Part shown: positions 36,863 through 48,257 of the stretch, piece after piece
Layout of the letters: the number at the start of each line of letters is the position of its first letter
Numbering within the stretch: the first letter of the stretch is position 1
Source of the DNA: Hepsetus odoe
Lineage: Eukaryota > Chordata > Actinopteri > Characiformes > Hepsetidae
Assembly: GCA_017165825.1 (NCBI GenBank)
Contig: CM029380.1
Location: 25,291,456 to 25,355,455 of the forward strand
Length of the DNA: 64,000 nt
Direction: 5' to 3'
Position numbers and translations under genes: made by a program
Notes under the pieces: model-generated
The model's database searches: none
Told to the model about the DNA's origin: nothing
What the model saw: only the letters and a program-made list of their open reading frames with translations

Positions 36863-37420
36863 AAACATTGGTGGTAATTGGTGGGCATGACTGTGCTCAG
36901 TTAGTAGGTGACCATGACTTTGAGCAGGTGATGGATGGATGTAGCTGGGAGCAATAAATATGTGGGCGTGGCTACGAGCAGTAAGTAGGTAGGAATGGTT
37001 TTGAGCAATAAGTTGGTGGGTGTGGCTGTGAGCAGTTAATTGGTGGGCATGGCTGTGTGCAATAAGTAGGTGGGTGTGGCAGAAGCAATAAGCCACTGTG
37101 AACAGTAAGTGGGAGGGCATGGCTTTCAGCAGTTAATAGGTGGGCGTGGCTATGAACAGTAAGTTGGTGGGCATAGCTGTGAACAGTAAAGGGGTGGGCG
37201 TGGCTTTGACATGTAATAAGTGGGGGTGGCTATGTTCAATATGTAGGTGGGCATGGCTATGAACAGGAAGCAGGTGGGCGTGGCTGTGAGCAGGGCTGTG
37301 GGCGTGACTGAGCAGGAAGCAGGTAGGCGTGGCTGTGAGCAGGAAGAAGGTGGGCGTGGCTGTGAGCTGGAAGAAGGTGGGCGTGGCTGTGAGCAGGAAG
37401 AAGGTGGGCGTGGCTGTTGT
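36863..37420 (+). repeat. 26-28-bp minisatellite with GGGCGTGGC cores
   Basis: About 18 units of the form GTGGGCGTGGCTGTGAGCAG plus AAGTAG or AAGAAG. Units are degenerate on the left and most uniform at 37240-37420. A short (TTG)n tract follows at about 37414-37432. Confidence 0.9.
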
Positions 37421-38689
37421 TGTTGTTGTTGGCTGGATTTTGTATTGCAGTTAAATCAGGGCACATTCTGCACTGAGCCTGCTCTCGTTCACCCACTTGG
37501 CCCTGAGTATCATGAATTGTTTTATTGTATCATGAATTGTTCAGACGTTTACACATTTTTACCCATTTTTAAACCTTCAACAATTGAATCTGAGTCCTCT
37601 GAGCCATTAGGGCGGCTCTTCTATGAAACATTCAGGTCTACAGTGGCGTGAGCAGCTCTTCCTAATCTCCCTGTGAAAGCGGTCAGATATAAATGGCCGA
37701 GTGCTCGCGAGCCGCGAAGTGAACGAGTGTCAGTGCGTGGGGAACACTCGCCAGCGTGTTTAATAATACACACCTCCCTGCTCTGAGCTGAAGGTGTAAG
37801 GTTCGGTGGGAGGCGGTGAGTGAAAGCCTGCGTGTGTGCTGAGGGAGGTTTTAGAGTAATGGAAGTGATAATGGCTCCGTATGGAGCAACCGAGTGACGG
37901 AAAGGCAGCGAGCGTCGCCAGGAGCAGAAAGTCTGAAAGCAAGAGACGGAGAGTGGCATTTTAGAACATCCTCTCTGATGACACTAAAGGTCAAGGTCCA
38001 TTTGCGGTTCTTCGTGATTCGGGTCACTTCTGGGCCGCCCGGGTGCCTGACATTTAAAGAACTTGGAGACAAATAAGTGTCGGAAAGTCTGAAGTAGACA
38101 TTTGTTTGCTCGCTTGAGGTCAAGAACGTCCAAAATTATACTTTTTTTTTTAACAAAAAAGGACAAAATTTGCTTTTAACAGTGTTTAAGGCTGAAGCTG
38201 GAGTCTTCTCAGGCCTGCTATCTTCAGCTTTTTATTCAAATGTTCCTTTCCACTGTAAATGTTGGCCTTGTACTCTTATTTGAATGTTCCAACCACCTTA
38301 AAATGTTGGTGTCCTGTTTACCAGCTTCTTATTCAGATATACCTTTCCACCTAAAATGGTGCATTTGCGGCAGGATTCTGCCAGTTGGTCAGCTTCTCAG
38401 GTGCCAGAACTGAAGGTGGAATATTTGAATTGAGAAGAAGAATGAGAACGGGAGTACATGGACATGTTGCCAGGAAAATGAGTTTCTTTTTTCCCTTTGA
38501 AGTCTAGTTATAGATGTTTTTTTATTTGATGGGCATTAGGTCATTACCATGGTTACATAGTGAATACATTTCATCTTTTGCAGTTTATTGCTTACATTTT
38601 TTTTTTCAGTTTTTTTTGTTAAAACTGCCATGATGATGAATTTTTCATCAAATAAAAAATAAAAGTTGGGAGTTTTATTTCCAGTCTGC
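37421..38689. other. Intergenic, no feature recognised
   Basis: Mixed-composition unique sequence. Short open frames on both strands at 37.6-38.2 kb have no recognisable similarity. Homopolymer T tracts occur near 38142-38150 and 38598-38620. Confidence 0.4.
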
Positions 38690-38960
38690 TGGATGAAGGT
38701 CCAGGTTAATGCTGTGCGTGGAAGTGATGCCGTGTCAGGGACACGGTTGCAGTGATGTCCTGTGGTCCAAACGGAATCCCTGCCCGTCTTTTAGAGATCT
38801 TCAGCTTTTTTGCCCGCGGTGTCCATGTGTGACCGGGACAGATCCTCAGTGATGTGCACACCTGGGGACCCTCTCGCTCATACAGAGGGACAGGTGCTCC
38901 TGAAATCCATCATCACCTTGTCGTCGACCTGGTTAATGTCTGCACCTGTCCTCTTTAGGC
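38690..38960 (-). mobile_element. Decayed non-LTR retrotransposon RT fragment
   Basis: The minus strand gives, in shifting frames, DDKVMMDFRS followed by VHITEDLSRSHMDTAGKKA. These recall the (V)DFR and LGV-I--DLSWS--- segments near the end of L2/Rex-type reverse transcriptases. Stops and frameshifts show it is dead. Confidence 0.45.
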
Positions 38961-39857
38961 CGTCTCCTCGTCCTCACACACCCCAGTGAAACGTGTCCCT
39001 GAACCACAGCAAGACTCAAATGATAAAAATAAAAACCTAATCCTGAATACAAAAACATAGACCAAATAAACTGAATATTAAATAAAATCTTATAAAATAA
39101 ATACAGGTTAAATATAGTCAAATATAAAAACAAAACTGAAGAAAGAACTGAAAATATGTTACTGTGTAAGAAAATGAATACAGAGCTATAACGGTGCAGA
39201 AATGTAACTGGACGGTCACCCTAGGTTTAAATAAATCTGTAATATAGAAGGTCTTTCTATCTTTATATATGTGTAAGCTGTGCAGAGCATGTGCAGTGAT
39301 TGGTGCTTACAGAAACTCCAGAAGAACGAAGATGCGTCTCTGGGACATGCAGGGTTATAATAGGACACAGCCTCATCCTTTGGACTGTGGGGACTCTGTG
39401 AATAATAAATGACCCCTTTGTTGCTTTGTTGGTCTGTGATTTCCAGCAGGATGACCAGTTTCCGCGCTTCCTCCGCGGCTGCCCGCTGGGCTGGCAGGAC
39501 AACAGGTGGCACCTGCGACAAGTGGCCTTGACAGTGACACACATGCGAACCCAGAACCGTCCCGGATACGGCTCAGTTATGTCACCCTCCACTCCAGAAA
39601 CAAAACCGGCAAGGCCGTCTGACGGCCCGAGAGGGTGAACCCCGCCCCCCCGCGCCCGTTACTGCCCCCCGCCTGCCCCGATTGGCCTGTTGGGGGGATT
39701 AGAGCCCATCTGTGTGAGCAGTGCGGCGGCTGTGAGCCTGCAGGGCTCGCGATTGTTAACCCTGATTAAAGTGATGTGACGCCGAGCTCAGAAAACAGTG
39801 TGAAAATCACACAACAGCCACGACCTACTGCCCCTCCACTGAACCCACACTAACACG
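38961..39857. other. Intergenic; GC-rich block at about 39420-39780
   Basis: AT-rich to 39300, then a GC-rich stretch with an open plus-strand frame at 39426-39638. That frame has no recognisable domain and no convincing splice sites. C-rich runs lie at 39645-39680. Confidence 0.35.
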
Positions 39858-40412
39858 GTCAGAGAGGGAGGGAGAGAGAGAAGAAAGGAGAGAAAGTAGA
39901 GCGAGAGGGAGCCACAGTCAGTGAGAGGTAGACAGAGTGAGTGAATGAGTGAGGGAGAGAAGACAAAGACACGGTGAGGAGGAAAGAGAGATGGTGATGA
40001 GAAGAAAAGGTGTGAGAGATGCTGAGAGAAAAGAGAAAGAAGGAAAAAGAAAAGAAGATGCGATATAAAGAGAGAACAAAAGAATGAAAGAAAGAAAGAA
40101 AGAAAAGAAGAGATGCAGAGAGAAAGACTGATTAAGGGAGAGAGAGAAGAAAAAGACATGGAGGAAAGAGAGAAAGGAAGATGACAAGAAAGAAAAATCT
40201 AATAGTGAGAGACTGAGAAAGAAAGGAAAGATAGAGAGATAGAGATAAAAGGAGAGTGAGTGAATGAGGGATGGAGATATGGCAGAAATAGGTTGAGGAA
40301 GAAAGAATTAAAAAATTAAGAGAGGGGAAAAAGGGAGAAAGAGAAAAGAAAAAGTGATAGAGATAGAGGAAGGCAAAGAAAGAAAGGAAGGAAAAAGGAG
40401 AGAAGGGAACAG
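39858..40412 (+). repeat. Polypurine tract (GAGA/GAAAG), about 550 bp
   Basis: The plus strand is almost all A and G with scattered T and C. Serine/leucine-rich minus-strand frames across it are composition artefacts. Confidence 0.85.
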
Positions 40413-40582
40413 AGGGGTGGAGGCTGATTTGTGCAGTGTGGTGAGGTTTATATCTGAATTAAACAGACTGGGCTTTAAAGGAATATATGCAAAATAGGCT
40501 TGCTCTGATTGGCTGCATCTTATTTAGCAATTTTCAAAACATAGGCTGGCCTGAAACACATTTTATATCTTTATTATAAATG

Positions 40583-40668
40583 GGTGTGGCTTACCAGTTG
40601 TAGGCTAAGAGGGCGGGGCTTAACAGCTGTAGGCTGAATGGGCGGGGCTTAACAGCTGTAGGCTGAAT
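40583..40668 (+). repeat. Three-copy 29-bp repeat with GC box and E-box
   Basis: The unit is GGGCGGGGCTTAACAGCTGT followed by AGGCTGAAT. The last two copies are nearly identical; the first has GGGTGTGGC and CAGTTG. Confidence 0.85.
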
Positions 40669-41311
40669 GTGTAGAGGAAGCAGATTGTCAAATTGAATGA
40701 AAAGATTTATTTTTCTTGCTTTGTTGTTAAACGGACGATGCTTCTGTAACCGGTGAACTTCTGCGTTGTGTTGTTTGTGTACGTGAAAGAGAACCTTCTT
40801 GGAGTTTCTCCTCTTTTATTCTGAGTGACATCATCACAGCAGACACAAACACCTCCAGATAGGTCCAGCGCCCACTCCAGCTCCTCTCCCTCAGGGGACT
40901 GTAGAAGGAGGGAGGGGCCAAGGAGAGATTCAGATCTTATAGGGGCGTCCCACCGAAGAAGAAAGGGGATCAGGAGCGGCTCTAATTCATAATGAGCGCC
41001 ACTGCAGGCTCGGAGGTTCTCACAGTCGGTAGAACAGGAACAGTCTGGGATTTAAAACGGATTTCGTGTGATTATAACTATAATACATAACCTGGTTACA
41101 CTTATAAAAGTAGGTGACTATATTAGAACACAGCACTTTCTCTTAGTGATCTTGAGAAGTAAAGCTAGAACCCCCAGTACTAGACAGTTGCTGTTTTCTG
41201 GTTCTAAGCATTACGATACAGTGTTTGTGTTTCTGGAGCTGAGGATTCAGCTTGATTCCTGTGGTTAAACACTTTATTGGTGTTAAACTGCAGATTATCA
41301 AGGCCGGTTTA
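40669..41311. other. Intergenic, no feature recognised
   Basis: Unique sequence of mixed composition. I see no exon, RNA gene or element. Confidence 0.4.
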
Positions 41312-42477
41312 CACAGTGTGTGTGAACGGTGTGTGTGAGCGGTGTGTGTGAGCGGTGTGTGTGAGTGGTGTGTGTGAACGGTGTGTGTGAGCGGTGTGTG
41401 TGAGTGGTGTGTGTGAACGGTGTGTGTGAGCGATGTGTGTGAGCGGTGTGTGTGTGAACGATGTGTGTGAACGGTGTGTGTGAGCAGTGTGTGTGTGAAC
41501 GGTGTGTGTGAACGGTGTGTGTGAACGGTGTGTGTGTGTGAGCGGTGTGTGTGTGAACGGTGTGTGTGAGTGGTGTGTGTGTTAGCGGTTTGTGTGTGTG
41601 TGAGCGGTGTGTGTGAGCGATGTGTGTTAGCGGTGAGTGTGAGCAGTGTGTGTGAGCGGTGTGTGTGAGCGGTGTGTGTGAGTGGTGTGTGTGAACGGTG
41701 TGTGTGAGCGATGTGTGTGAGCGGTGTGTGTGTGAACGATGTGTGTGAGTGGTGTGTGTGTGAACGATGTGTGTGAGCGGTGTGTGTGTGAACGATGTGT
41801 GTGAGCAGTGTGTGTGTGAACGGTGTGTGTGAACGGTGTGTGTGAGCGGTGTGTGTGTGTGAGCGGTGTGTGTGTGAACGGTGTGTGTGAGTGGTGTGTG
41901 TGTGTGAGCGGTTTGTGTGTGTGTGAGCGGTGTGTGTGAGCGATGTGTGTTAGCGGTGAGTGTGAGCAGTGTGTGTGAGCGGTGTGTGTGTGAGTGGTGT
42001 GTGTGAGCGGTGTGTGTGAGCGGTGCATGTGAGTGATGTGTGTGTGAGCGGTGAGTGTGAGCGGTGTGTGTGAGTGGTGTGTGTGTGAGCGGTGTGTGTG
42101 TGAGCGGTGTGTGTTAGCGGTGAGTGTGAGCAGTGTGTGTGAGCGGTGTGTGTGTGAGCGATGTGTGTTAGCGGTGAGTGTGAGCAGTGTGTGTGAGCGG
42201 TGTGTGTGTGAGTGGTGTGTGTGAGCGGTGTGTGTGAGCGGTGCATGTGAGTGATGTGTGTGTGAGCGGTGAGTGTGAGCGGTGTGTGTGAGTGGTGTGT
42301 GTGTGAGCGGTGTGTGTGTGAGCGGTGTGTGTTAGCGGTGAGTGTGAGCAGTGTGTGTGAGCGGTGTGTTTGAGCGGTGTGTGTGTGTGAGTGGTGTGTG
42401 TGTTAGCGGTGAGTGTGAGCGGTGTGTGTGAGCGGTGTGTGTGTGTGAGTGGTGTGTGTGTGAGCGGTGTGTGTAAT
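41312..42477 (+). repeat. 14-18-bp minisatellite GTGTGTGTGAGCGGT, about 1.17 kb
   Basis: Units GTGTGTGTGAGCGGT and GTGTGTGTGAACGGT vary by one to three GT steps. A larger block of about 220 bp at 41935-42150 is repeated at 42150-42360, including the rare GCATGTGAGTGATG variant, so a higher-order duplication occurred. Histidine/threonine-rich minus-strand frames are artefacts. Confidence 0.95.
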
Positions 42478-42784
42478 AAGCACTTTGTGGATCAAGGCTC
42501 TAAGCCGTTGTGATGAAACGCTCCTGGACTGATGTTCCGGGTCGGAACCGGCCCGGTTTCGTCTTTGACCCAGTAATTAATCTGCTGTCGGCATTTCAGT
42601 CCCACAGTCAGCGGTTTTTTCAACCTCCCGTTAATCTCGCCGCTGCCTCCTTTCTTCTTCCTGTTGATGCCTCTCCCCAAAATCCTGAGATTTGATCTCG
42701 TCCTGGGTGTTCTGTTCTGGTTCTGTTTGGGAAGCAGGACTCCAGTTGGACAGTTTTTCAGTTTAATTTAAAAATGTTAAAAAA

Positions 42785-43049
42785 CAGCTGGTCTCACTAC
42801 CGTCTCCAACCCATATAATATAGCTGGTCTCATTACCGTCTCCAACCCATATAACTCAGCTGGTCTCATTACCATCTCCAACCCGTATAACACAGCTGGT
42901 CTCATTACCATCTCCAACCCATATAACCCAGCTGGTCTCACTACCATCTCCAACCCATATAACCCAGCTGGTCTCACTACCATCTCCAACCCATATAACA
43001 CAGCTGGTCTCATTACCATCTCCAACCCATATAACCCAGCTGGTCTCAT
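42785..43049 (-). repeat. 36-bp minisatellite of LINE origin, about 7 copies
   Basis: The plus unit is CAGCTGGTCTCATTACCATC then TCCAACCCATATAACA. On the minus strand it stays open as a 12-residue repeat, RPAVLYGLEMVM. The same motif occurs once in the LINE fragment at 7162-7565 (VVRPAVL, then METVMK), so the unit is a LINE segment amplified in tandem. Confidence 0.85.
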
Positions 43050-43074
43050 GGTAGAGTAGGGAGTAGAATAATCT

Positions 43075-43277
43075 AAGGAATATTAAAAGTAATGAGAAGA
43101 CAGAGAAGAGAGAAAGAGAAGACGAGAGAGAAAGGTGAAAAAGGGTCGGGTCAACCGAGAAAGAGAAACGGAAAAAAGAAGAGAAAGAATGGAAGGAGAG
43201 GGAGACTGAAACAAAAGAAAAAGATGCATCAAGACAGGGAGATAAACAGAGATGGAACAAAGGAGCGAGAGATTTAA
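43075..43277 (+). repeat. Purine-rich tract
   Basis: GAGAAAG-type simple sequence next to the 36-bp array. Charged plus-strand frames are composition artefacts. Confidence 0.7.
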
Positions 43278-43594
43278 TGGATTGCCTGCTGGCTGCTAAC
43301 AGTACAAGATTCATTAAGAATAACTGAATTTTAATTAAGATTTTATCACTTTAAGACTTTTATTTTGGTAAATACATCCAATCAGAGAACGATGTTTTAA
43401 AGCAGTGCTGATCTTCTCAGCTACAGAAGCGGGAAAAGAAGTCGGCAAAACTCCAGTACGTCAGATTTCAGATTGAGGGGTCTCTGAGGTTTCGTATCGT
43501 GGCCCAAGACATCGTGACGCCATCGAAAGGGGACCTCCGGTGCTGGACGCTGGAAGGGGACTCCGTCTCTTCTGCTGGACAGCAGCAGGGTAAT

Positions 43595-43772
43595 GTGCTA
43601 TTTAGTGTCTCATTAAATCCAATTAGTCTAGCGGCTCTCCCTGCGATAGGCTGGCGACCTGTCCAGGGTGTGTCCCCGTCCTTGGCCCTGTGTGAGCTGG
43701 GATGGACTCCAGCACCCCCCCCCGCGACCCTAATTAGGACGAGCAGCCCAGAAAATGACTGACTGACTGACT
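43595..43772 (+). mobile_element. Fish LINE/SINE-type tail fragment
   Basis: GATAGGCTGGCGACCTGTCC, AGGGTGTGTCCCCG, GCTGGGATGGACTCCAGCAC then CCCCCCGCGACCCTAATTAG, ending in a GACT repeat (about 43757-43771). It is the same tail family as the right part of 1722-1974, in the opposite orientation. Confidence 0.65.
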
Positions 43773-44045
43773 AGTCTAGTGGCCCTGTTTGGGCCCCTTC
43801 TTGCGAGACTCCCGACCTTTGACCCCCGACCCCTGAGCTCACCTCAGCTTTTCTTCTGTGCAGTTCGACCCCTTTAGCCAATCATGCAGCTTCAGCTGGT
43901 CCCAAATTTCCCCACATTTTTTATCTATACCCAACGATTTCGTCTCCGCTGATCTGTCTGTCCTGCAGCGAAACGAGTCCAACAGAACTCTCCGATCTGT
44001 GGGATCGGGTCAGTCCTGCCTAAAGTAAAGACTAAAAATATGTCC

Positions 44046-44466
44046 CATTTCTGGAGCTTTGTTTTCAAAGGAAGAAGCTCCACATGTCTCTGTGTGTCTC
44101 TGAGTGTCTCTGTGTGTCTCTGAGTGTCTCTGAGTGTCTCTGTGTGTCTCCCCGTGTCTCTGAGTGTCTCCCCGTGTCTCTGAGTGTCTCTGTGTGTCTC
44201 TGAGTGTCTCTGAGTGTCTCTGTGTGTCTCTGAGTGTCTCCCCGTGTCTCTGTGTGTCTCTGAGTGTCTCTGTGGGACGGTGATGATGGTAAAATAGTCC
44301 ATCTGAACTAAATCTCTGTTCTTCGTGTCCCTCCACCTTGAACGGGTTCAGTTTTAGTCCAGAATCTTCTCCAGACTAAAACACCGTCTCAGACACCAGA
44401 CAGCGTCTCCACCACCAGCTCAGGTCTGTGAGGGACGTTCAGACGTTCGGTTCTCTTCACACACAC
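44046..44466 (-). repeat. Dispersed repeat with hairpin and 8-bp tandem core, copy 3
   Basis: Inverted relative to the other two copies. Its left part matches closely (GAAGAGAACCGAACGTCTGA; TTTTAGTC...GACTAAAA). The core has AGACACTC, AGACACAC and AGACACGG units. The distal end differs after ACATGTGGAGCTTC and forms its own short inverted repeat (GGAGCTT...AAGCTCC). Confidence 0.8.
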
Positions 44467-44567
44467 CGGGGACGGTTCTGACATGTTAAATGAAGTAAAT
44501 TAAAGTGAGTGGACTCATCATGGACAGTAGAAATGAAGTGAGGAGACATGATGTATGATGCACTTTC

Positions 44568-44612
<45 letters not shown>

Positions 44613-45078
44613 TCTGAGATGTAGGAAGAGTGTGTAACTGTTCTGACAGCATTAATTAGGGGCTGAACCGCTGCTGTGTGTGTCACACACTCGGCTTTGT
44701 TCTCTTCTCTGTAAGCGGGTGTGTGATCCTGCTGGCCTGGTTCCCTTCACACTGCATTAGAGCAGAAGCTTTAAAGGGCCCGTGTCCTGCACTTTACTTG
44801 TATTTGATTGTTTTTTGTTTTTTTTTTGTAAATTATTGTTTACAGGCACGTCACTGGATCCAGAGTAGCGATGCCAACATCCCACAGAACAGCAGCACCT
44901 CCGCTGGATTAATGGGATTATTCCAGCTCTGACTCTGACTCTACCTCTGAACAGAGCGGATCCTGATCCTGTGATTGGATCCGTTTGTCTCTGGGTGTGT
45001 TTACACCTGTGCATGCTGCTGTCGACCTGGGATTGGTTCATCCAAAACGCACGTTAATGCCAGGTGTGAACAGAAACC
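44467..45078. other. Intergenic with a (TG)n tract
   Basis: (TG)n at about 44571-44604. A low-complexity T/G stretch lies at 44805-44830. No gene recognised. Confidence 0.4.
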
Positions 45079-45356
45079 GCAGTTCAGACTTAATGTCGGA
45101 TTCTAATTCAGATTCAGATCGTAACCGATTCTGATTCTAGCTTCTGTTAGAGTCTGAATCCGAATCAAACTGGCGATTCTGATTGTAAGTCGGATTCGGA
45201 TTCCAGTTTTGATTCAAATTATAACTGATTCATATTTGATTCTAACTCTAACTGTGAACCTAACTCTGATTCCGAAACTAACCTTAATTCTGATTCTTAC
45301 TTTGATTCCGAATTTAAGTCAGACTCTGATTCTAACTCTGTCTTGGATTTTGACTC
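45079..45356 (+). repeat. Degenerate GATTCT/AACTCT hexamer array
   Basis: About 280 bp of loosely periodic TCTGATTCTAACTCT, TCGGATTC and CCGAATC words, some on the opposite strand. It looks like an old, heavily mutated 6/12-bp repeat. Confidence 0.7.
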
Positions 45357-45427
45357 GAGGCTGGTTTTGGAGAAAGACCGCTTGAGCTTGCAGTTAAAAC
45401 ACAACCTTCAGACTGCATAGCTGGGAT

Positions 45428-45493
<66 letters not shown>

Positions 45494-45596
45494 GGTAAAC
45501 ACAGAAAAACAGACAGGCGGCCTTAACTAGAATTTCTGACTGGGACTCAGTCCTGCTGCCGCTGACTAAACGAGTCACTCGCCCACATTTCAGCGC

Positions 45597-45637
<41 letters not shown>

Positions 45638-45724
45638 GGGGAAAACAATGACACACACTGACTAATAGGCATTTCTGCTTAAAAGCTCAATCAGGCAGCA
45701 GTAACAAAGTCAGGCTTCAGTAAT

Positions 45725-45763
<39 letters not shown>

Positions 45764-45945
45764 TACAGGCTGGAGAAGCCCACCGAGTGTGTTTCCTCAA
45801 GCATACTGTCGCCGGACCGAGAGGTCAATCAAAGGGCAGTCCATGCACCGATAAACAATAACAACAACAACAAATCACAACAAACAAATCAAAACAAACA
45901 ACAAACAACTTGCCTGAGTGTGTTTATGATCAGATTTACACTGAG

Positions 45946-46011
<66 letters not shown>
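45428..46011. repeat. Cluster of four dinucleotide repeats
   Basis: (TG)n at about 45429-45491, 45601-45633 and 45728-45760, then (CA)n at about 45948-46011, in inverted relation to the first three. Between them is an AAC-rich stretch at 45854-45908. Confidence 0.9.
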
Positions 46012-46014
<3 letters not shown>

Positions 46015-46518
46015 AAAGTGACTGAACTGATTTGTGTTCAAATGATTTTTGTGTTTTAGTGTCTCGTGAACGTATTTATGTGAACTGTAATATTAATGAT
46101 CACTTTATTTTGATATTAATAATAGAAAGCGCCCTCGCTGCTGACTGTCTCCGATGAAATGATTTGTGTTAGAAACTCAGTGCAGACCCTGCAGTGTCTT
46201 TAGAATAGAAACCTTTTAGCAAACTCTAACAAATATTCTGTAAAATTCAAAACTGAATAAAAAAAAATGCCTTCATCTTGATATTATAATATTATAGAAT
46301 TGAGAAAACATCCCTCTTTAATAATAACAACAACCACAACAAAAACAACAACAACAACAACAACAATAATAATAACCAGTTATGTTTATAAAAAAATAAA
46401 TGTATAAAAAATAAATTTTTTTTAAATTTTAATTTCATAGTTTTTTTGGTTAGTCTTCAAAATGAATAACCTCCAAACCTCCTATTAAACTGCGATTTAT
46501 ATTATTATTATTATTGTG

Positions 46519-46553
<35 letters not shown>

Positions 46554-46862
46554 CAATATAATATGTGTAATAATATATTTTGTTAATTCATATAAATATA
46601 TATATTTTAATATCTAAGGAAAAATCTGAAATAAGAATAAGAATGATCACAACAACACAAATAACAACACCAAAAACAACGGGGAAAAAATTATTATTAT
46701 TATTATAATTATTATTATAACTAATAAATAAAATGGTGTTGGATTATGTTTAGAGCAAAATCTGAACACAGTGTGTTTAAAGCCATGCAGAACTAAATTG
46801 TGTAAAAATTATTTTTGTTTATGCCTTTTGTGTATTTTATTTTATTAAAAGTTTTAGATTAT

Positions 46863-46895
<33 letters not shown>

Positions 46896-47365
46896 ATAAA
46901 AATAATGTTTCTTTCTTTTATTCTTTCTTTCTTTTATTATTGTATTAATTTCCAGTAGATTTCATTGACAAAGTTACATTTAGAAAAAAAAAGGCCAAAA
47001 CATTAATCCCTTAAATCCTGTGTGTAATAAACTAAAACAGACTGACGGGTAAAGCGGCTTTTTCAGGATCTTGTTTTAGAGTAGAAATCCATCCTCAGCA
47101 GAACAGGATTTTTTTGTAATTGGGTTTTTAGTGATTCTGTTTGAGGCTTTTTTTCCAGCCAACAAGAGGAGGATCAGCGAAAGGTCAGCGCTGGATTATC
47201 TGTTTTTGAACACCTGCCACCATCACTGAACGTCCCGTCTGGGCCGAGGTTCGCTCCCGCGGCCCACTTTACAGACCAGGAAGTAAATCCACTCCTGAAA
47301 TCTCCCCAAGTCCCAGAGTTTCAAAACTAAAGCAACAAACCTGCACACAGTCCCACTGCACTACT
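46012..47365. other. AT-rich intergenic DNA with ATT/AAC microsatellites
   Basis: (AAC)n at about 46326-46365, (AAT)n at about 46518-46552, ATT runs near 46691-46720, and CA/TA tracts at 46862-46895. No gene recognised. Confidence 0.6.
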
Positions 47366-48257
47366 GTGGACACTTTATTAGAAACACCTATCTTCTGCTT
47401 CCATTCAGTGGCCACTTTAATAGAAACACCCAGCCTGTGCTTCCTCCAACTGGTCACTTTATTAGAAACACCACACTGCCACCCATTCACTGGCCACTTT
47501 ATTAGAAACACCACTTTGCACTTTCACTTCATGGTGTGTGTGTGTGTGTGTGTGTGTGTCCACCTCTCATGGGTATGTATCAGATTTGTGCCTGGGCGAG
47601 GGGACTTCATAGTCTCCTCACATAAACCTGGCTCTTCTTCGTCCCCGTCCCTGTGAAGGACGAGACGGCCGGTGGCACCTGAGCAGAAACTCAAGCAGGA
47701 CGGAGTGAAGGTCATTTTGGAGGAGACACACTGCGCCCGATCCTGCAATGATTCGCACCAGCGGTAGCTCAAGCACACTCCGGCCAGCGATTGAGCGGAG
47801 GTCACGCAGATGTGGACTCTGCCAAATCTGAGCGTCTCTCAGAACTCGTCCCTTCACTTCACTCCTTTTGCTCCGGTGAAGAAAGACGGTCCTGTTCAGC
47901 TTGATGGGTTTTGAGAAGACGATCCTTGAATCTGAAGACTCGGTTCACAAAGCCGGGGTTCCCAGAAAGGGGGGCCTGATTTTATTTGTTATTTTAATCA
48001 GCTTAATTTGACTTTAATTGATTTAATTGGGATGACACATTCCACTGATCACTCCCACCTGGGCCAACAGTGCTTAGATGTCCTCCACTCATCAGTGAAT
48101 TTAGGATGGGGACATCTGATTTTTACTGAATTAAAACATCTTTAAACTCACAAGCATGAGGTGAATTTTTCTAATAAAATGGCCACCAAATGGAAGTTGA
48201 AGTGGTGTTTCTAATAAAGTGGCCACTGAGTGGAAGTACAAGGTGTTTCTAACCTTG
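47366..48257. mobile_element. Possible non-autonomous element with inverted terminal arrays
   Basis: The left end has four spaced copies of CACTTTATTAGAAACACC (about 47370-47515, 35-45 bp apart). The right end has the inverse, GGTGTTTCTAATAAAGTGGCC-type copies, at about 48165-48257. About 650 bp of unique sequence lies between. The (TG)n at 47534-47559 is internal. The superfamily cannot be assigned. Confidence 0.55.

Noticed and set aside
39426..39638. Open plus-strand frame in a GC-rich block
   Set aside because: No recognisable domain, no clear splice sites and no continuation on either side.
39788..40187. Ser/Leu/Phe-rich minus-strand frames resembling membrane segments
   Set aside because: Direct result of translating a polypyrimidine strand opposite the GAGA tract.
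41627..42246. Long minus-strand frames rich in His, Thr, Ser and Arg
   Set aside because: They are translations of the GTGTGTGTGAGCGGT array; there is no splice structure and the residues simply repeat the unit.
47524..47857. Two overlapping minus-strand frames
   Set aside because: They compete in different frames, lack family resemblance and lie inside a probable mobile element.
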